Below are positions 53,963 to 62,450 of a DNA stretch of 64,000 bases, piece by piece (position 1 is the stretch's first letter; each line of letters starts with the position of its first letter). This DNA comes from an uncultured Paracoccaceae bacterium (GTDB lineage: Bacteria > Pseudomonadota > Alphaproteobacteria > Rhodobacterales > Rhodobacteraceae). The notes beneath the pieces were generated by a model, which saw only the letters and a list, made by a program, of their open reading frames with translations, did not search any database and was not told the DNA's origin. Location: assembly GCA_905182105.1 (NCBI GenBank), contig CAJJAR010000025.1:1-64000 (forward strand), given 5' to 3'. A program made the position numbers and the translations under genes.

Positions 53963-54892
53963 ATGATTTTATGTTGTGGTGAAGCGCTGATTGATATGGT
54001 CCCAGTAAAGGGCGTAGACGGACAGGATACTTTTGTGCCGTTGTCAGGTGGCGCGATATTTAACACTGCAATCGCCTTGGGACGCCTTGAGGTTCCTGTG
54101 CAGTTGCTTTCTGGCGTCTCAAACGATCTGTTTGGAACACAGTTGGCTGCTGAATTGCAGTCTTCAAATGTTGGAACCGATCTTTTGGTGCGCAGCAAAC
54201 GCCCGACGACGCTTGCGTTTGTGAAGCTGACAAATGGCCAAGCGCAGTACACATTCTATGATGAAAACTCGGCCGGTCGAATGATGGTGTCAGAGGATCT
54301 CCCTGATATTGGCACAGATGTTTCTGCGCTTTATTTTGGCGGTATCAGCCTTTGTGCAGAACCGGCTGCAAGTGCCTATGAGGGCCTTGCAATTGAGGCG
54401 TCAGAGCGTGCTGTGCTGATGATCGATCCAAACATTAGAACCAGCTTTATCGAAGACGAAACCGCGTATCGTGCGCGGTTGGATCGTTTGTTGGCTGCTG
54501 CTGACATTTTGAAAGTTTCTGACGAGGATTTGGACTGGATTATTCCAACTGACGTTTCGTTTGAAGACAAGGTTGAGCAGCTTCACCAGAATGGTGCGGA
54601 CATCGTGATCATCACCAAAGGTGGTGATGGTGCTTCTGCTTATATGCGTGGGCAGCCTGTTGTGAATGTTGCTGTCCCTAAGGTCACTGTGGTCGATACT
54701 GTGGGCGCGGGCGATACGTTCAACGCTGGGTTCCTTGCACAGCTACACACACTTGGCTGCTTGAACAAAGAAGCTCTTCGTAAGGTGACTGGCGTTGAGA
54801 TTGAAAAGGCACTGTCTTACGCGGCACGCGTTGCTGGTGTCACTGTTTCTCGCGCAGGTGCTAACCCGCCAACATTAGCTGAACTTAGCTGA
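53963..54892 (+). CDS. PfkB-family sugar kinase (probable fructokinase)
   Basis: This 309-residue ribokinase-fold enzyme starts MILCCGEALIDMVPVKG, with substrate-binding PLSGGAIFNTAIALGRLEVP (PfkB motif 1) and the anion-hole/catalytic base motif VVDTVGAGDTFNAGFLAQL near residue 240. The pattern, with FYDENSAGRMM, is closest to fructokinases, but other sugars are possible. ATG 53963 is chosen, and an upstream in-frame start would add 29 non-conserved residues. It is monocistronic, ending at a long hairpin shared with tolC. Confidence 0.88.
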   Translation: MILCCGEALIDMVPVKGVDGQDTFVPLSGGAIFNTAIALGRLEVPVQLLSGVSNDLFGTQLAAELQSSNVGTDLLVRSKRPTTLAFVKLTNGQAQYTFYDENSAGRMMVSEDLPDIGTDVSALYFGGISLCAEPAASAYEGLAIEASERAVLMIDPNIRTSFIEDETAYRARLDRLLAAADILKVSDEDLDWIIPTDVSFEDKVEQLHQNGADIVIITKGGDGASAYMRGQPVVNVAVPKVTVVDTVGAGDTFNAGFLAQLHTLGCLNKEALRKVTGVEIEKALSYAARVAGVTVSRAGANPPTLAELS

Positions 54893-54915
54893 TCGTTATT
54901 ACGGTTTGAGAATTT

Positions 54916-54946
54916 CCTTAGCGACAGTTACGGACTGTCGCTAAGG
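54916..54946. terminator. 13-bp perfect hairpin between convergent genes
   Basis: CCTTAGCGACAGT and ACTGTCGCTAAGG pair perfectly around TACGG, between the sugar kinase and tolC 3' ends. No long T-run follows on either strand, so it is a weak intrinsic terminator or an RNA-stabilising end for both transcripts. Confidence 0.6.
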
Positions 54947-54966
54947 GTATGGATCCCCAAAAGGCC

Positions 54967-56355
54967 TTAGTCCTTTTGCAAGGCCCGCAATACTTTATCC
55001 AACTGTGCGCCTTGCTTGCTTTTCTTCGCAACGCCGTCCTTTACCAACTTGTAGTAAGCTTCGGGATCATACTGCTGAACGTTCAGTCCCAGTTTCTTTG
55101 CGGTTAAAGAACCTGTGGATGAAAGGATCGTGTAGGCGGCAATGTACTGCTCTGTCTGGGTCGAAATCAACGCAGCTTCTGCGTTCAGCAATTCGTTTTC
55201 TGCGTTTAAAACATCAAGTGTTGTACGTGCGCCTAAGCTGGCTTCTTCACGCACACCGCGGAAAGCAACGCGTGATGCGCGGATCTGTTGTTGGCTGGCG
55301 TTCAGGGCCGCATTTACGCTGCTGTAGAAGGCGTAAGCGTTGGCAACAGATTGCTGCAGGTTGCTACGCACCACATGCAGGTTTGCGCGCGTAGCATCGC
55401 GCTGTGCCATTGCACGGCGCACGCCCGAGGAAATTTTACCACCATTGTAAATTGGGCCAGAGACGCCCAACCCTACCGTTACGTTGTTGGTAAAGTCGCC
55501 GCTAATCAGATCGTTTTGAGGGCTCAAGGAACCAGTCAGTTTGATCTTTGGCTCAAGGGCGGCTTCGGCGCTTTTGATAGCATATTCTACGGAGGCCACT
55601 TGGTGTTGGGCCGTGATCATATCTGGGTGATTGCGCACAGCCTGGGATTGGGCGGAGACGACATTGCCACTGATACGAGGTAGGCGCGGCAGTTGTGCCA
55701 AATTCCTAGGCTGGTGACCGATAACATTTGCATACTCAGCACGGGCGCGCAGAAGATCGCCCTGCGCATTCGCAAGACCACTGCGGGCTTGCGCCAAACG
55801 TGCTTCGGCCAATGCAACATCAGTTCGTGTAACCTCACCTACATCAAAGCGGTCTTTGGCGGCGCGAAGCTCTTGCGTCAAGAGGCGCAGATTGTTCTGG
55901 CGCAGGGCCACAAATTTGGATGTGCTGCGGACATTGAGATAGGCTGTGACAGCACGCAACATAATTTGTTGTTCAATGGAAAGCAGTTGTGAACGGGTTG
56001 CGAATACGCTTTCACGTGCGGCTTCGATAGAGGCAGCTGATCCGCCAAAATCATAAAGTAAAAGTTCGGCCTTCACGCTTATTGTTGCATTACTGTTCCA
56101 GGCTCTTGTTTGCCTCCTGTAAGTGCGCTGCGCTTGTGCAGACCAGTTCACGATCGGCAGCAATGCTGCGCTGGCAGATGCGACGTCTTCGTCAGCTGCG
56201 CGAAGTAGGGCGCGATTCTGTTCTAGCAGTCCACTGTGATTGTATGCGCTGACCAATGCATCAGCCAAAGTTTCAGAGTGGGCTGTCGTTGTCATCAAGC
56301 TAAGTGAGATACCAAGAGCGAAAAGTTGAAGTGGCTTTTTGAACAGGATTTTCAT
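54967..56355 (-). CDS. tolC: TolC-family outer-membrane channel
   Basis: This 462-residue TolC homologue begins with a signal peptide (MKILFKKPLQLFALGISLSL). Two OEP repeats follow: ETLADALVSAYNHSGLLEQN with coiled helices rich in RSTSKFVALRQNNLRLL, and a second repeat with EASLGARTTLDVLNAENELL, the classical end motif. It forms the trimeric outer-membrane tunnel for type I secretion and multidrug efflux. No partner pump genes are adjacent. Intact and monocistronic. Confidence 0.93.
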   Translation of the reverse strand: MKILFKKPLQLFALGISLSLMTTTAHSETLADALVSAYNHSGLLEQNRALLRAADEDVASASAALLPIVNWSAQAQRTYRRQTRAWNSNATISVKAELLLYDFGGSAASIEAARESVFATRSQLLSIEQQIMLRAVTAYLNVRSTSKFVALRQNNLRLLTQELRAAKDRFDVGEVTRTDVALAEARLAQARSGLANAQGDLLRARAEYANVIGHQPRNLAQLPRLPRISGNVVSAQSQAVRNHPDMITAQHQVASVEYAIKSAEAALEPKIKLTGSLSPQNDLISGDFTNNVTVGLGVSGPIYNGGKISSGVRRAMAQRDATRANLHVVRSNLQQSVANAYAFYSSVNAALNASQQQIRASRVAFRGVREEASLGARTTLDVLNAENELLNAEAALISTQTEQYIAAYTILSSTGSLTAKKLGLNVQQYDPEAYYKLVKDGVAKKSKQGAQLDKVLRALQKD

Positions 56356-56562
56356 TTATTTCTCCGTCGGCTTTGCGAATTCGGCTGGTGCGTAACAATA
56401 GATATAGGAGGTGTTCGCGTTATTACGACTCAGGACGCCATTTACGAAAGGGTACCCTGTATCTTGTGGTGCCTACAATGTTTACCAACCAGATAAAGGG
56501 AAAGATCGCAAAGAATTGGTTAACAAAAAAGGGTTTTGAGCAGAAAATCGCAAACATCATGA

Positions 56563-56581
56563 CAATTTGCAGCGCAAATTG
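56563..56581. repeat. 8-bp inverted repeat between tolC and trmD
   Basis: CAATTTGC-AGC-GCAAATTG is followed on the plus strand by GTGTTTTTC. It lies in about 290 bases of non-coding DNA upstream of tolC and downstream of trmD, both on the minus strand. It may be an operator or a weak hairpin. Nothing further is seen in this interval. Confidence 0.3.
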
Positions 56582-56647
56582 GTGTTTTTCATCGTGAGTT
56601 ATAAAAACGCAGAACAACTGTGCAGCGGTGCACGAAAAAGGTCCAAA

Positions 56648-57433
56648 TCAATCGGTGAGTTTTGCCCACAGATCAGGACGGCGTGCTTTGGTGATCTCAT
56701 GCGACATTTCGCGACGCCATGCTTCGATCCTTGCATGATTTCCTGACATCAAGACATCGGGGATTTTGTGCCCCATCCACTCTGCAGGTTTGGTATACTG
56801 AGGGTGCTCAAGCAAACCGTTTGAGTGGCTTTCTTCAACGGCACTGTCCGCGTTCCCCAGAACACCTGGCAACAAACGCACTGTGGCATCAATCATGGCT
56901 TGGGCCGCAATTTCACCGCCGGTCATCACGAAGTCACCAAGGGACACTTCCATCACGCCGTAGTGTTGCAGTACACGTTCATCGACACCCTCAAAGCGGC
57001 CACATAGAACCGTAACGCCATCACACCGTGCCCAATTGCGCGCCATCTCTTGATCAAAGCGGCGTCCGCGTGGGGACATATAAACCAACGGCACATTGCC
57101 TTTGCTCTGGTGTTGTACAGCTTCAATCGCAGGGCCAATCACATCGGCGCGCAACACCATGCCAGCGCCACCGCCCGCAGGGGTGTCATCGACATTGCGG
57201 TGCTTGGTCAAGCCGTGGCTGCGCAGGTCATGGGTGTGCAGCTGCCACTTGCCGTCTTTCAACGCGCGGCCCGTCAGGCTTTCACCCAAGACGCCTGGAA
57301 AGGCATTGGGGAACAGCGTCATAATACGCGCCTGCCAAACGCCTGCCAACTCCTCATCGCCATCCATCAAGGACCGTGGTGTCAGTGTCGGGCGAATAGT
57401 TTTACGCCCGTGCGACTTTGGGTTACCGGTCAT
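56648..57433 (-). CDS. trmD: tRNA (guanine37-N1)-methyltransferase
   Basis: This 261-residue SPOUT-fold enzyme makes m1G37 in tRNAs and prevents +1 frameshifting. The core starts WQARIMTLFPNAFPGVLGES (about residue 33). The trefoil-knot SAM site contains LVYMSPRGRRFDQEMA, VLCGRFEGVDERVLQHYGV and EVSLGDFVMTGGEIAAQAMI, and the catalytic-region SNGLLEHPQYTKPAEWMGH follows. About 32 extra N-terminal residues precede the usual start, so an internal start is possible. It follows the sulfotransferase relic without a gap and is the last gene of the rpsP-rimM-trmD series. Confidence 0.95.
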   Translation of the reverse strand: MTGNPKSHGRKTIRPTLTPRSLMDGDEELAGVWQARIMTLFPNAFPGVLGESLTGRALKDGKWQLHTHDLRSHGLTKHRNVDDTPAGGGAGMVLRADVIGPAIEAVQHQSKGNVPLVYMSPRGRRFDQEMARNWARCDGVTVLCGRFEGVDERVLQHYGVMEVSLGDFVMTGGEIAAQAMIDATVRLLPGVLGNADSAVEESHSNGLLEHPQYTKPAEWMGHKIPDVLMSGNHARIEAWRREMSHEITKARRPDLWAKLTD

Positions 57434-58214
57434 TTTTCTGGCCTCTGCGAGAATGATTTGCTTGGCTGCTTTGCGTTCGCAATGGTCCGCATATGCACGG
57501 TTTACTTCCAGTAAGGCAAGTAAAACAATCTTATCCAGTCGTTCGTTATGAATAGGTTGAGGAACGATTTTTTCGAGCAGGCTTGGGGATATATCGCACA
57601 GGTCAAAAACAGATCCGCTGGGCCCAGCCTTAGGCCGCCACAGTCCTCAAGGGCGGTATGGAGCACTGCGACGTTTACCTGTTTTCGCACCGCCTTTATG
57701 GTTGTTTCACAGTCAGCGGCTCTCTCATGGGTCTTTGTAAAGGCGTCATAGTCCATGTTCATGGATGAGGATTTGACGTGTTCCCAATAGGCGCTTTGCA
57801 ACCAGCTGTCAGGTCCGCGTGTCAAAAGTAAATGACCTGTTCAATATTGGAAAAATATGCAGTTATTTCAGCGCAGTATCGTGACAGTAAAATGGGGATT
57901 ACGCTTTAGTATGCCAGTTCGCCGCGCCCTGGCATATGGCCTGAGAATTCTTCGGCAGATAGCAAAAGCGCGCGTTTGGGCATCGCGACTAAGTCATCAA
58001 GGATGGCACCAAAACGCGTTGTGGCTTTGACCAATATTCGATCGTAACGCCACGTTGAATAGCCATTGGCTGCATGCATTAAGTTCCGCATTTGCCCCTT
58101 AAGGCGCATTGCCAATTCTGGCTGTAGAGGCGGACGATTTGCCTAAAAAACCTGTTGAACAGAGAACGTGCCTGTTTTGTGGAAACCCGCGTGTATGATG
58201 ATCTTGCGTGGCAT
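57434..58214 (-). pseudogene. Sulfotransferase-like protein, broken
   Basis: ATG 58214 starts MPRKIIIHAGFHKTGTFSVQ with a PAPS-binding-like loop (HKTGT), then QVF and a TAG. The same frame continues LQPELAMRLKGQMRNLMHAA, RALLLSAEEFSGHMPGRGEL and a TAA. A decayed stretch follows. Another frame carries DSWLQSAYWEHVKSSSMNMD and AVLHTALEDCGGLRLGPAD, and a further shift gives LLALLEVNRAYADHCERKAA up to trmD. With at least two stops and two frameshifts it is clearly dead. Relatives are cytoplasmic sulfotransferase-fold proteins of unknown acceptor. The relic is wedged between rimM and trmD, so polar effects on trmD are possible. Confidence 0.75.
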
Positions 58215-58257
58215 CAAAGTCCAGCGCGCGCAGTAAGGGTTTCACCGCGCCACACGA

Positions 58258-58764
58258 TTAGAATAGGCCGTCAGGGGGGTCTGCGATGATGCGGCCTGTG
58301 TCCAAATCGACAGTTGGAATGACCGCGAGACTGAAGGGAACTAAAACCGTTGCAGAACTGTCAGGCAGTTGCACTTCAAGCAGGTCGCCAGCGCCGTGAT
58401 TTTGTACTGACTTCACAGTGCCAAGGGTCACGCCGCCTGTATCTAGAACCTGCAAACCAGTGAGGTCTGAGTGGTAGTATTCGTCGTCTGGTAGGCTAGG
58501 CAGCTGATCGCGACGGGCGTAGAGTTGTACACCCTTCATTGCGTCTGCTTGTTCCTTTGTGGATATCTCGGGCATGCGGATCACAAAGCCACCTTTGACC
58601 GCGCGCACAATGGCGATGGTGTATGAACCAGTCCCATCTTCGCGGGTGAGGGGGCTATAGGTTTCAATGTCTTCTGCGATTGCGCAAAAGCTCTTGATGC
58701 GTAGCTCCCCGTTGACGCCATAAGAGCCGCCGATGCTACCGACACAGATCAATTCGTTGCTCAT
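58258..58764 (-). CDS. rimM: Ribosome maturation factor RimM
   Basis: This 168-residue RimM assists 30S head maturation and binds protein S19. It starts [20 protein letters not shown] with the family motif G-x-x-G-(x)-x-G-E-L-R-I-K-S-F, then [20 protein letters not shown], and a PRC-barrel in the C-terminal half with [20 protein letters not shown] and [20 protein letters not shown]. Its ATG overlaps the stop of the upstream 47-residue ORF (ATGA), which fixes the start at 58764. The longer upstream reading is discarded. Confidence 0.95.
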   Translation of the reverse strand: MSNELICVGSIGGSYGVNGELRIKSFCAIAEDIETYSPLTREDGTGSYTIAIVRAVKGGFVIRMPEISTKEQADAMKGVQLYARRDQLPSLPDDEYYHSDLTGLQVLDTGGVTLGTVKSVQNHGAGDLLEVQLPDSSATVLVPFSLAVIPTVDLDTGRIIADPPDGLF

Positions 58765-58904
58765 TTTGTTATTCCTTTGCAAAGTCCTGCGTCCATATCT
58801 CCGCCTAGTGTGGCACATCGTTCAGAGGTTTGGCTACGTTCATAAAACTGCCCAGCTACAAAGGCGAGTAGAACAAAGATTATTAAGCGCATCAATCTGA
58901 ACAT
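58761..58904 (-). CDS. 47-residue membrane-anchored peptide upstream of rimM
   Basis: An ATG at 58904 opens a 47-codon frame with an N-terminal hydrophobic helix ([17 protein letters not shown]) and a small C-terminal region with two Cys ([19 protein letters not shown]). The TGA overlaps the rimM ATG by one codon position (ATGA), suggesting translational coupling. I recall similar short Cys-containing membrane peptides at this site in Rhodobacterales. The function is unknown. The pattern of one anchor plus a Cys pair suggests a periplasmic disulphide or metal knuckle. Confidence 0.55.
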   Translation of the reverse strand: MFRLMRLIIFVLLAFVAGQFYERSQTSERCATLGGDMDAGLCKGITK

Positions 58905-58911
58905 TGGGACC

Positions 58912-59541
58912 TCAACGGGTTTCTATGGGCAGGGCCGCGCGGCGGGTTTCCCAGCCAGCGGTTTCTAATTCGGGTGTGGTCGAGTTGGCTTCGGGCCAAC
59001 CGATACACAAGTAAGCGATAAGGGACCAATCCTGAGGGATGTCCAGATCGGTACATAGTTTTGGGGCATCCAAAATGGAAACCCACCCCATACCTAAACC
59101 ATGGGAACGGGCATGTAGCCACATCAGATTGATCGCACCCACAACAGAATAGCGGCGCATTTCTGGCATAGTTGTCGCGCCAAGGTCGGAGCCTTTGGTG
59201 GTGCTGTCATCGCAGAAAATGGCAATATGTTCAGGGGCTTCAGACATACCGGATAGTTTTAATCCCGAATACATAGCAGCTTTTTCACCGTCATACCCAT
59301 CAAGGGCAGTAGCGTTGGCAGTTTGGTAATTTTCGATAGATTTCTGGCGAAGCTCTGGGGATGTGACCCGCACGATGCGCCAAGGTTCCGAAAGGCCCAC
59401 GGAGGGGGCGAGGTGGAAGGTGTCGAGGCATTGCATCAGCAACGACTCGTCCACCGGATCGCTGCGAAAGCGGCGCACGTCGCGCCGCCATCGCATCAGT
59501 TGCGATAGATCGGTTCGGAAGCTGTCCGAAAACGCTTCCAT
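58912..59541 (-). CDS. bluB: 5,6-dimethylbenzimidazole synthase
   Basis: This 209-residue flavin-destructase of the nitroreductase fold converts FMNH2 and O2 to DMB, the lower ligand of cobalamin. BluB hallmarks are WRRDVRRFRSDPVDESLL, LAPSVGLSEPWRIVRVTS, MYSGLKLSGMSEAPEHIAIF, TMPEMRRYSVVGAINLMWLH and LGMGWVSILDAPKL. It lies eight bases after rpsP and just before the small ORF and rimM, inside a translation/SRP operon, rather than with other cobalamin genes. I see no cobalamin riboswitch. Confidence 0.92.
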   Translation of the reverse strand: MEAFSDSFRTDLSQLMRWRRDVRRFRSDPVDESLLMQCLDTFHLAPSVGLSEPWRIVRVTSPELRQKSIENYQTANATALDGYDGEKAAMYSGLKLSGMSEAPEHIAIFCDDSTTKGSDLGATTMPEMRRYSVVGAINLMWLHARSHGLGMGWVSILDAPKLCTDLDIPQDWSLIAYLCIGWPEANSTTPELETAGWETRRAALPIETR

Positions 59542-59549
59542 AACCGGTC

Positions 59550-59948
59550 TTATTCTGCTGCTGCTTCTTCAGCAGGAGCTTCAACAGGTGCGGCTGCGGC
59601 TTCAGCGGCTGCTTCTGCTTTAGCTGCTTTTTCTTCCGCGCGCTCAACGGCTTTCTTGTGTGGAGCACCCTTCTTAGGGTTGTTGCGCTCTGTTTTTGGA
59701 ACAACGCCAGCAGCTTCTAGCATACGTGCGATACGGTCAGTTGGCTGTGCGCCTTGGCCCAACCAGTACTGAACGCGTTCCATGTTCATTTTCACGCGCT
59801 CTTCGCTGTCTTTAGCCAAAAGTGGGTTGTATGTGCCCAATTTTTCGATGAAGCGACCATCGCGTGGCATGCGGCTGTCAGCAGCTACGATGCGGTAAAA
59901 TGGACGTTTCTTAGAGCCACCACGGGCCAAACGGATTTTCATAGACAT
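59550..59948 (-). CDS. rpsP: 30S ribosomal protein S16
   Basis: This 132-residue S16 has the conserved core [40 protein letters not shown] and [21 protein letters not shown] low-complexity Ala/Glu-rich tail ([20 protein letters not shown]) extends it beyond the 80-90 residues of the E. coli protein, which is common in alphaproteobacteria. S16 assembles early into the 30S platform. It is followed by bluB and preceded by chorismate mutase in the same operon. Confidence 0.96.
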   Translation of the reverse strand: MSMKIRLARGGSKKRPFYRIVAADSRMPRDGRFIEKLGTYNPLLAKDSEERVKMNMERVQYWLGQGAQPTDRIARMLEAAGVVPKTERNNPKKGAPHKKAVERAEEKAAKAEAAAEAAAAPVEAPAEEAAAE

Positions 59949-59967
59949 ATTGTTGTTTCCTTAGGTT

Positions 59968-60264
59968 TTATTCTTGATGTGTTTTGTGATGCTGAATGAC
60001 TTCAGCGATGATGAAGTGGAGTAACTTCTTGGCAAAATCGGGGTCCAAGTCGGCCCGATTGGCCAAATCTTCTAGCCGTGCGATCTGTGTTGCCTCGCGG
60101 GCGGGATCGGACGGGGGAAGGTCGTGTTCGGCTTTGAGTTTGCCCACAGATTGTGTGTGTTTGAAACGTTCGCCAAGAGTATAGATCATGATCGCATCAA
60201 GGCGATCAATGCTTTCGCGGTGGCTCTTTAGGACCTCTGCTGCACGGGTGACTGCGTCAGACAT
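59968..60264 (-). CDS. Chorismate mutase (AroQ class)
   Basis: This 98-residue all-helical AroQ-type chorismate mutase reads SHRESIDRLDAIMIYTLGER with FKHTQSVGKLKAEHDLPPSD and REATQIARLEDLANRADLDP. It carries Arg, Lys and Glu residues at the family's active-site positions. It makes prephenate, which the separate prephenate dehydratase (pheA, about 39 kb) uses for phenylalanine. ATG 60264 fits the domain, and a longer frame to 60348 adds unrelated sequence. It is in the ffh-rpsP series. Confidence 0.88.
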   Translation of the reverse strand: MSDAVTRAAEVLKSHRESIDRLDAIMIYTLGERFKHTQSVGKLKAEHDLPPSDPAREATQIARLEDLANRADLDPDFAKKLLHFIIAEVIQHHKTHQE

Positions 60265-60351
60265 AACGGCCTCCAAATGCTGAAAATACAACGTCGGTAT
60301 TACGTCGGTATAGTGTCGGTGTTGCGTAGGTGAACTGTACATATGCAAACA

Positions 60352-60687
60352 TTAGATAAGCCCCAATTCAGTGGGGCTTGCGCCATCCAATAGTGGACGG
60401 GTGAAGGTGCGATCATAGGACAGGATGCACTTTGTCTTCACTGCATAAGCATAGGCGGCCTGACATTCTGGGTCAGCGTCCATGCGTGTGCGATAATTTT
60501 CACAGGCCGCAAGCGACGCAAAAGAAAACATGCACCAGGCTTTGTTGTTCGCGCCTTCATGAGGCAAGAAATAGCCGTGGTGTGTACCACCCATTTTGTT
60601 GACCAAATAGATCCAGGCTTTTGAATAGGTTTCAAAAGCCTCCAGCTGAGCTGGGTCGGTCTTATATGTTTGCGTACAGGTGATCAT
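60352..60687 (-). CDS. NIPSNAP-family protein
   Basis: This 111-residue ferredoxin-like dimeric alpha/beta-barrel protein of the NIPSNAP family reads MITCTQTYKTDPAQLEAFET with YSKAWIYLVNKMGGTHHGYF, LPHEGANNKAWCMFSFASLA and ACENYRTRMDADPECQAAYA. Function in bacteria is unknown, though the conserved HHGYFLP suggests a ligand pocket. It overlaps the end of ffh by four bases (ATGA), so it is translationally coupled to it. Intact. Confidence 0.85.
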   Translation of the reverse strand: MITCTQTYKTDPAQLEAFETYSKAWIYLVNKMGGTHHGYFLPHEGANNKAWCMFSFASLAACENYRTRMDADPECQAAYAYAVKTKCILSYDRTFTRPLLDGASPTELGLI

Positions 60688-62201
60688 TTCTTCTTCCCGA
60701 AACCAGAAAGACTGGATGGCAGACCCATGCCGCTGCCCATTCCACCAAGACCGGACATCTTGCCGCCAAGTTGCTTGGCCGCTGCTTCAAGTGCTGCAGG
60801 GTCCATTTGGGACGGGTCCATGCCAGCAGGCATTCCGCCACCAGTACCGCTACCGCCCATCATGCCCTTCATGGCTTGTTTCAGCATGCCGCCTTTGCCC
60901 ATTTTGCCCATCTTTTTCATCATATCGGACATCTGGCGCTGCATCTTCACAAGTTTGTTCAGATCAGACACCTGCATGCCGGCACCTTTGGCGATCCGCT
61001 TTTTGCGGGAGGCCTGAAGAAGGGCAGGGTTGGCGCATTCTTTTTTGGTCATGGACTGGATCAAGGCGATTTGCTGTTTCAGCACCTTGTCGTCAAAACC
61101 GGCCTTTTCGACCTGCTTTGCCATTTTACCCATGCCGGGCATCATGCCCATCATGCCTTGCATGCCGCCCATTTGGATCATTTGCTCAAGCTGCATCTTA
61201 AGGTCGTTCATATTGAACTGACCTTTGGCCATTCGCTTCATCATGCGCTCGGCTTGTTCGGCCTCGATCGTGTCTTGGGCTTTTTCAACAAGGGCAACGA
61301 TGTCACCCATGCCAAGGATACGGCCAGCGATGCGTTCAGGTTCGAACGTTTCAAGGGCGTCCATCTTTTCGCCAAGACCGACAAATTTGATTGGCTTGCC
61401 AGTAACCGCACGCATGGACAATGCAGCACCACCGCGACCATCACCGTCCATACGGGTGAGGACAACACCAGAAATGCCAATACGCTGGTCAAAGTTTTCT
61501 GCGGTTTGCACTGCGTCTTGACCTGTTAGACCATCGACAACCAGCAATGTCTCGCGGGGGTTTGCAACGTCGCGAACGGCTTCGACCTGTTGCATCAACT
61601 CTTCGTCGATGGACAAGCGACCCGCAGTGTCGAGCATATAAACGTCGTAACCGCCCATGTTCGCTTGGGTCTTGGCGCGTTTAGCGATGGATACGGGATC
61701 TTCGCCTTTGACGATTGGCAATGTGTCCACACCAATTTGAACGCCCAATATCTGCAGCTGTTCCATCGCAGCCGGACGGTTCACGTCGAGAGAGGCCATA
61801 AGGACCTTTTTGCCCTCGCGCTCTTTCAGACGTTTCGCCAGCTTTGCAGTTGTTGTTGTCTTACCTGAACCTTGCAGACCAACCATCAAGATTGGGGCAG
61901 GTGGGCTATCAATCTTTAGGTGGCCTGGTTCGCCTTCACCCTTAAGGGTGTCGATCAGTGCATCGTGCACGATCTTGACGACCTGTTGACCTGGCGTCAC
62001 AGATTTTGTGACCGCTTGGCCTGTTGCCTTGTCTTGGACAGCTTTTACAAAATTAGTGGCAACAGAAAGAGAAACGTCGGCCTCAAGCAGGGCAACACGT
62101 ACTTCGCGCAGGGCTGTTTTGACGTCTTCGTCAGACAGCGCACCTTGTTTTGTCAGTCGGTCAAAGACGCCGGAAAGGCGGTCGGATAGATTTTCAAACA
62201 T
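60684..62201 (-). CDS. ffh: Signal recognition particle protein Ffh
   Basis: This 505-residue Ffh comprises an N domain (MFENLSDRLSGVFDRLTKQG), a G domain with G1 GLQGSGKTTTTAKLA near residue 108, ASLDVNRPAAMEQL, DTAGRLSIDEELM, TRMDGDGRGGAALSM and KFVGLGEKMDALETF, and a Met/Gly-rich M domain (MGGMQGMMGMMPGMGKM) that binds signal peptides and SRP RNA. It delivers nascent membrane proteins to FtsY. SRP RNA is at 36.5 kb in this window. A probable small RNA lies 80 bases upstream. It heads a long minus-strand operon. Confidence 0.97.
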   Translation of the reverse strand: MFENLSDRLSGVFDRLTKQGALSDEDVKTALREVRVALLEADVSLSVATNFVKAVQDKATGQAVTKSVTPGQQVVKIVHDALIDTLKGEGEPGHLKIDSPPAPILMVGLQGSGKTTTTAKLAKRLKEREGKKVLMASLDVNRPAAMEQLQILGVQIGVDTLPIVKGEDPVSIAKRAKTQANMGGYDVYMLDTAGRLSIDEELMQQVEAVRDVANPRETLLVVDGLTGQDAVQTAENFDQRIGISGVVLTRMDGDGRGGAALSMRAVTGKPIKFVGLGEKMDALETFEPERIAGRILGMGDIVALVEKAQDTIEAEQAERMMKRMAKGQFNMNDLKMQLEQMIQMGGMQGMMGMMPGMGKMAKQVEKAGFDDKVLKQQIALIQSMTKKECANPALLQASRKKRIAKGAGMQVSDLNKLVKMQRQMSDMMKKMGKMGKGGMLKQAMKGMMGGSGTGGGMPAGMDPSQMDPAALEAAAKQLGGKMSGLGGMGSGMGLPSSLSGFGKKK

Positions 62202-62281
62202 GCCAAGGCTCCTTTGCCCGATTACTGTTAACCCCTAGATAGGAAGGGGTGGTGACGATTGTATCATCACGATGCGAAATA

Positions 62282-62367
62282 CAAAAATACCTCCGTGGGC
62301 GCGACGCGCTGACGGAGGGCGATCCTTGATGTAACAAGGACCGGAAGGGCTTATGCTTCCGGATGTT
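62282..62367 (-). ncRNA. Probable structured small RNA upstream of ffh
   Basis: On the minus strand, downstream of a good promoter (62374-62402), three hairpins follow in order: CCGGAAG/CTTCCGG, TCCTTG/CAAGGA, and CCTCCGT/ACGGAGG with a GC-rich interior followed by TATTTTTG, an intrinsic terminator. The implied transcript is about 86 nt and has no open frame of note. It ends about 80 bases before the ffh start. I recall an 'ffh' RNA motif reported upstream of ffh genes in bacteria, but I cannot confirm identity. The 5' end is estimated from the promoter. Confidence 0.6.
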
Positions 62368-62373
62368 GATGAG

Positions 62374-62402
62374 GAATTAGGCTGTGGTGGGGATAGAGTC
62401 AA
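62374..62402 (-). promoter_or_regulatory. Sigma70-type promoter of the small RNA
   Basis: Read on the minus strand, TTGACT (62397-62402), a 17-bp spacer and TAATTC (62374-62379) form a near-consensus promoter pointing to the hairpin series at 62367-62282. Confidence 0.6.
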
Positions 62403-62408
62403 CAGTTT

Positions 62409-62444
62409 AAGGGGCAAAGACGTCACTTTGCCCCTTGTTTTTTT
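62409..62444. terminator. Perfect 11-bp terminator hairpin
   Basis: AAGGGGCAAAG and CTTTGCCCCTT pair perfectly around ACGTCA. On the plus strand GTTTTTTT follows. On the minus strand only TTAAACT follows. It separates the azoreductase relic from the small RNA promoter and would work best for plus-strand transcripts. Confidence 0.7.
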
Positions 62445-62450
62445 ACTGTA

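Noticed and set aside
58905-59600. Cobalamin riboswitch near bluB
   Set aside because: bluB is eight bases after rpsP and no B12-box-like sequence is visible.
62282-62444. 6S RNA
   Set aside because: The hairpins are serial and short, without the long interrupted duplex and central bubble of 6S RNA.
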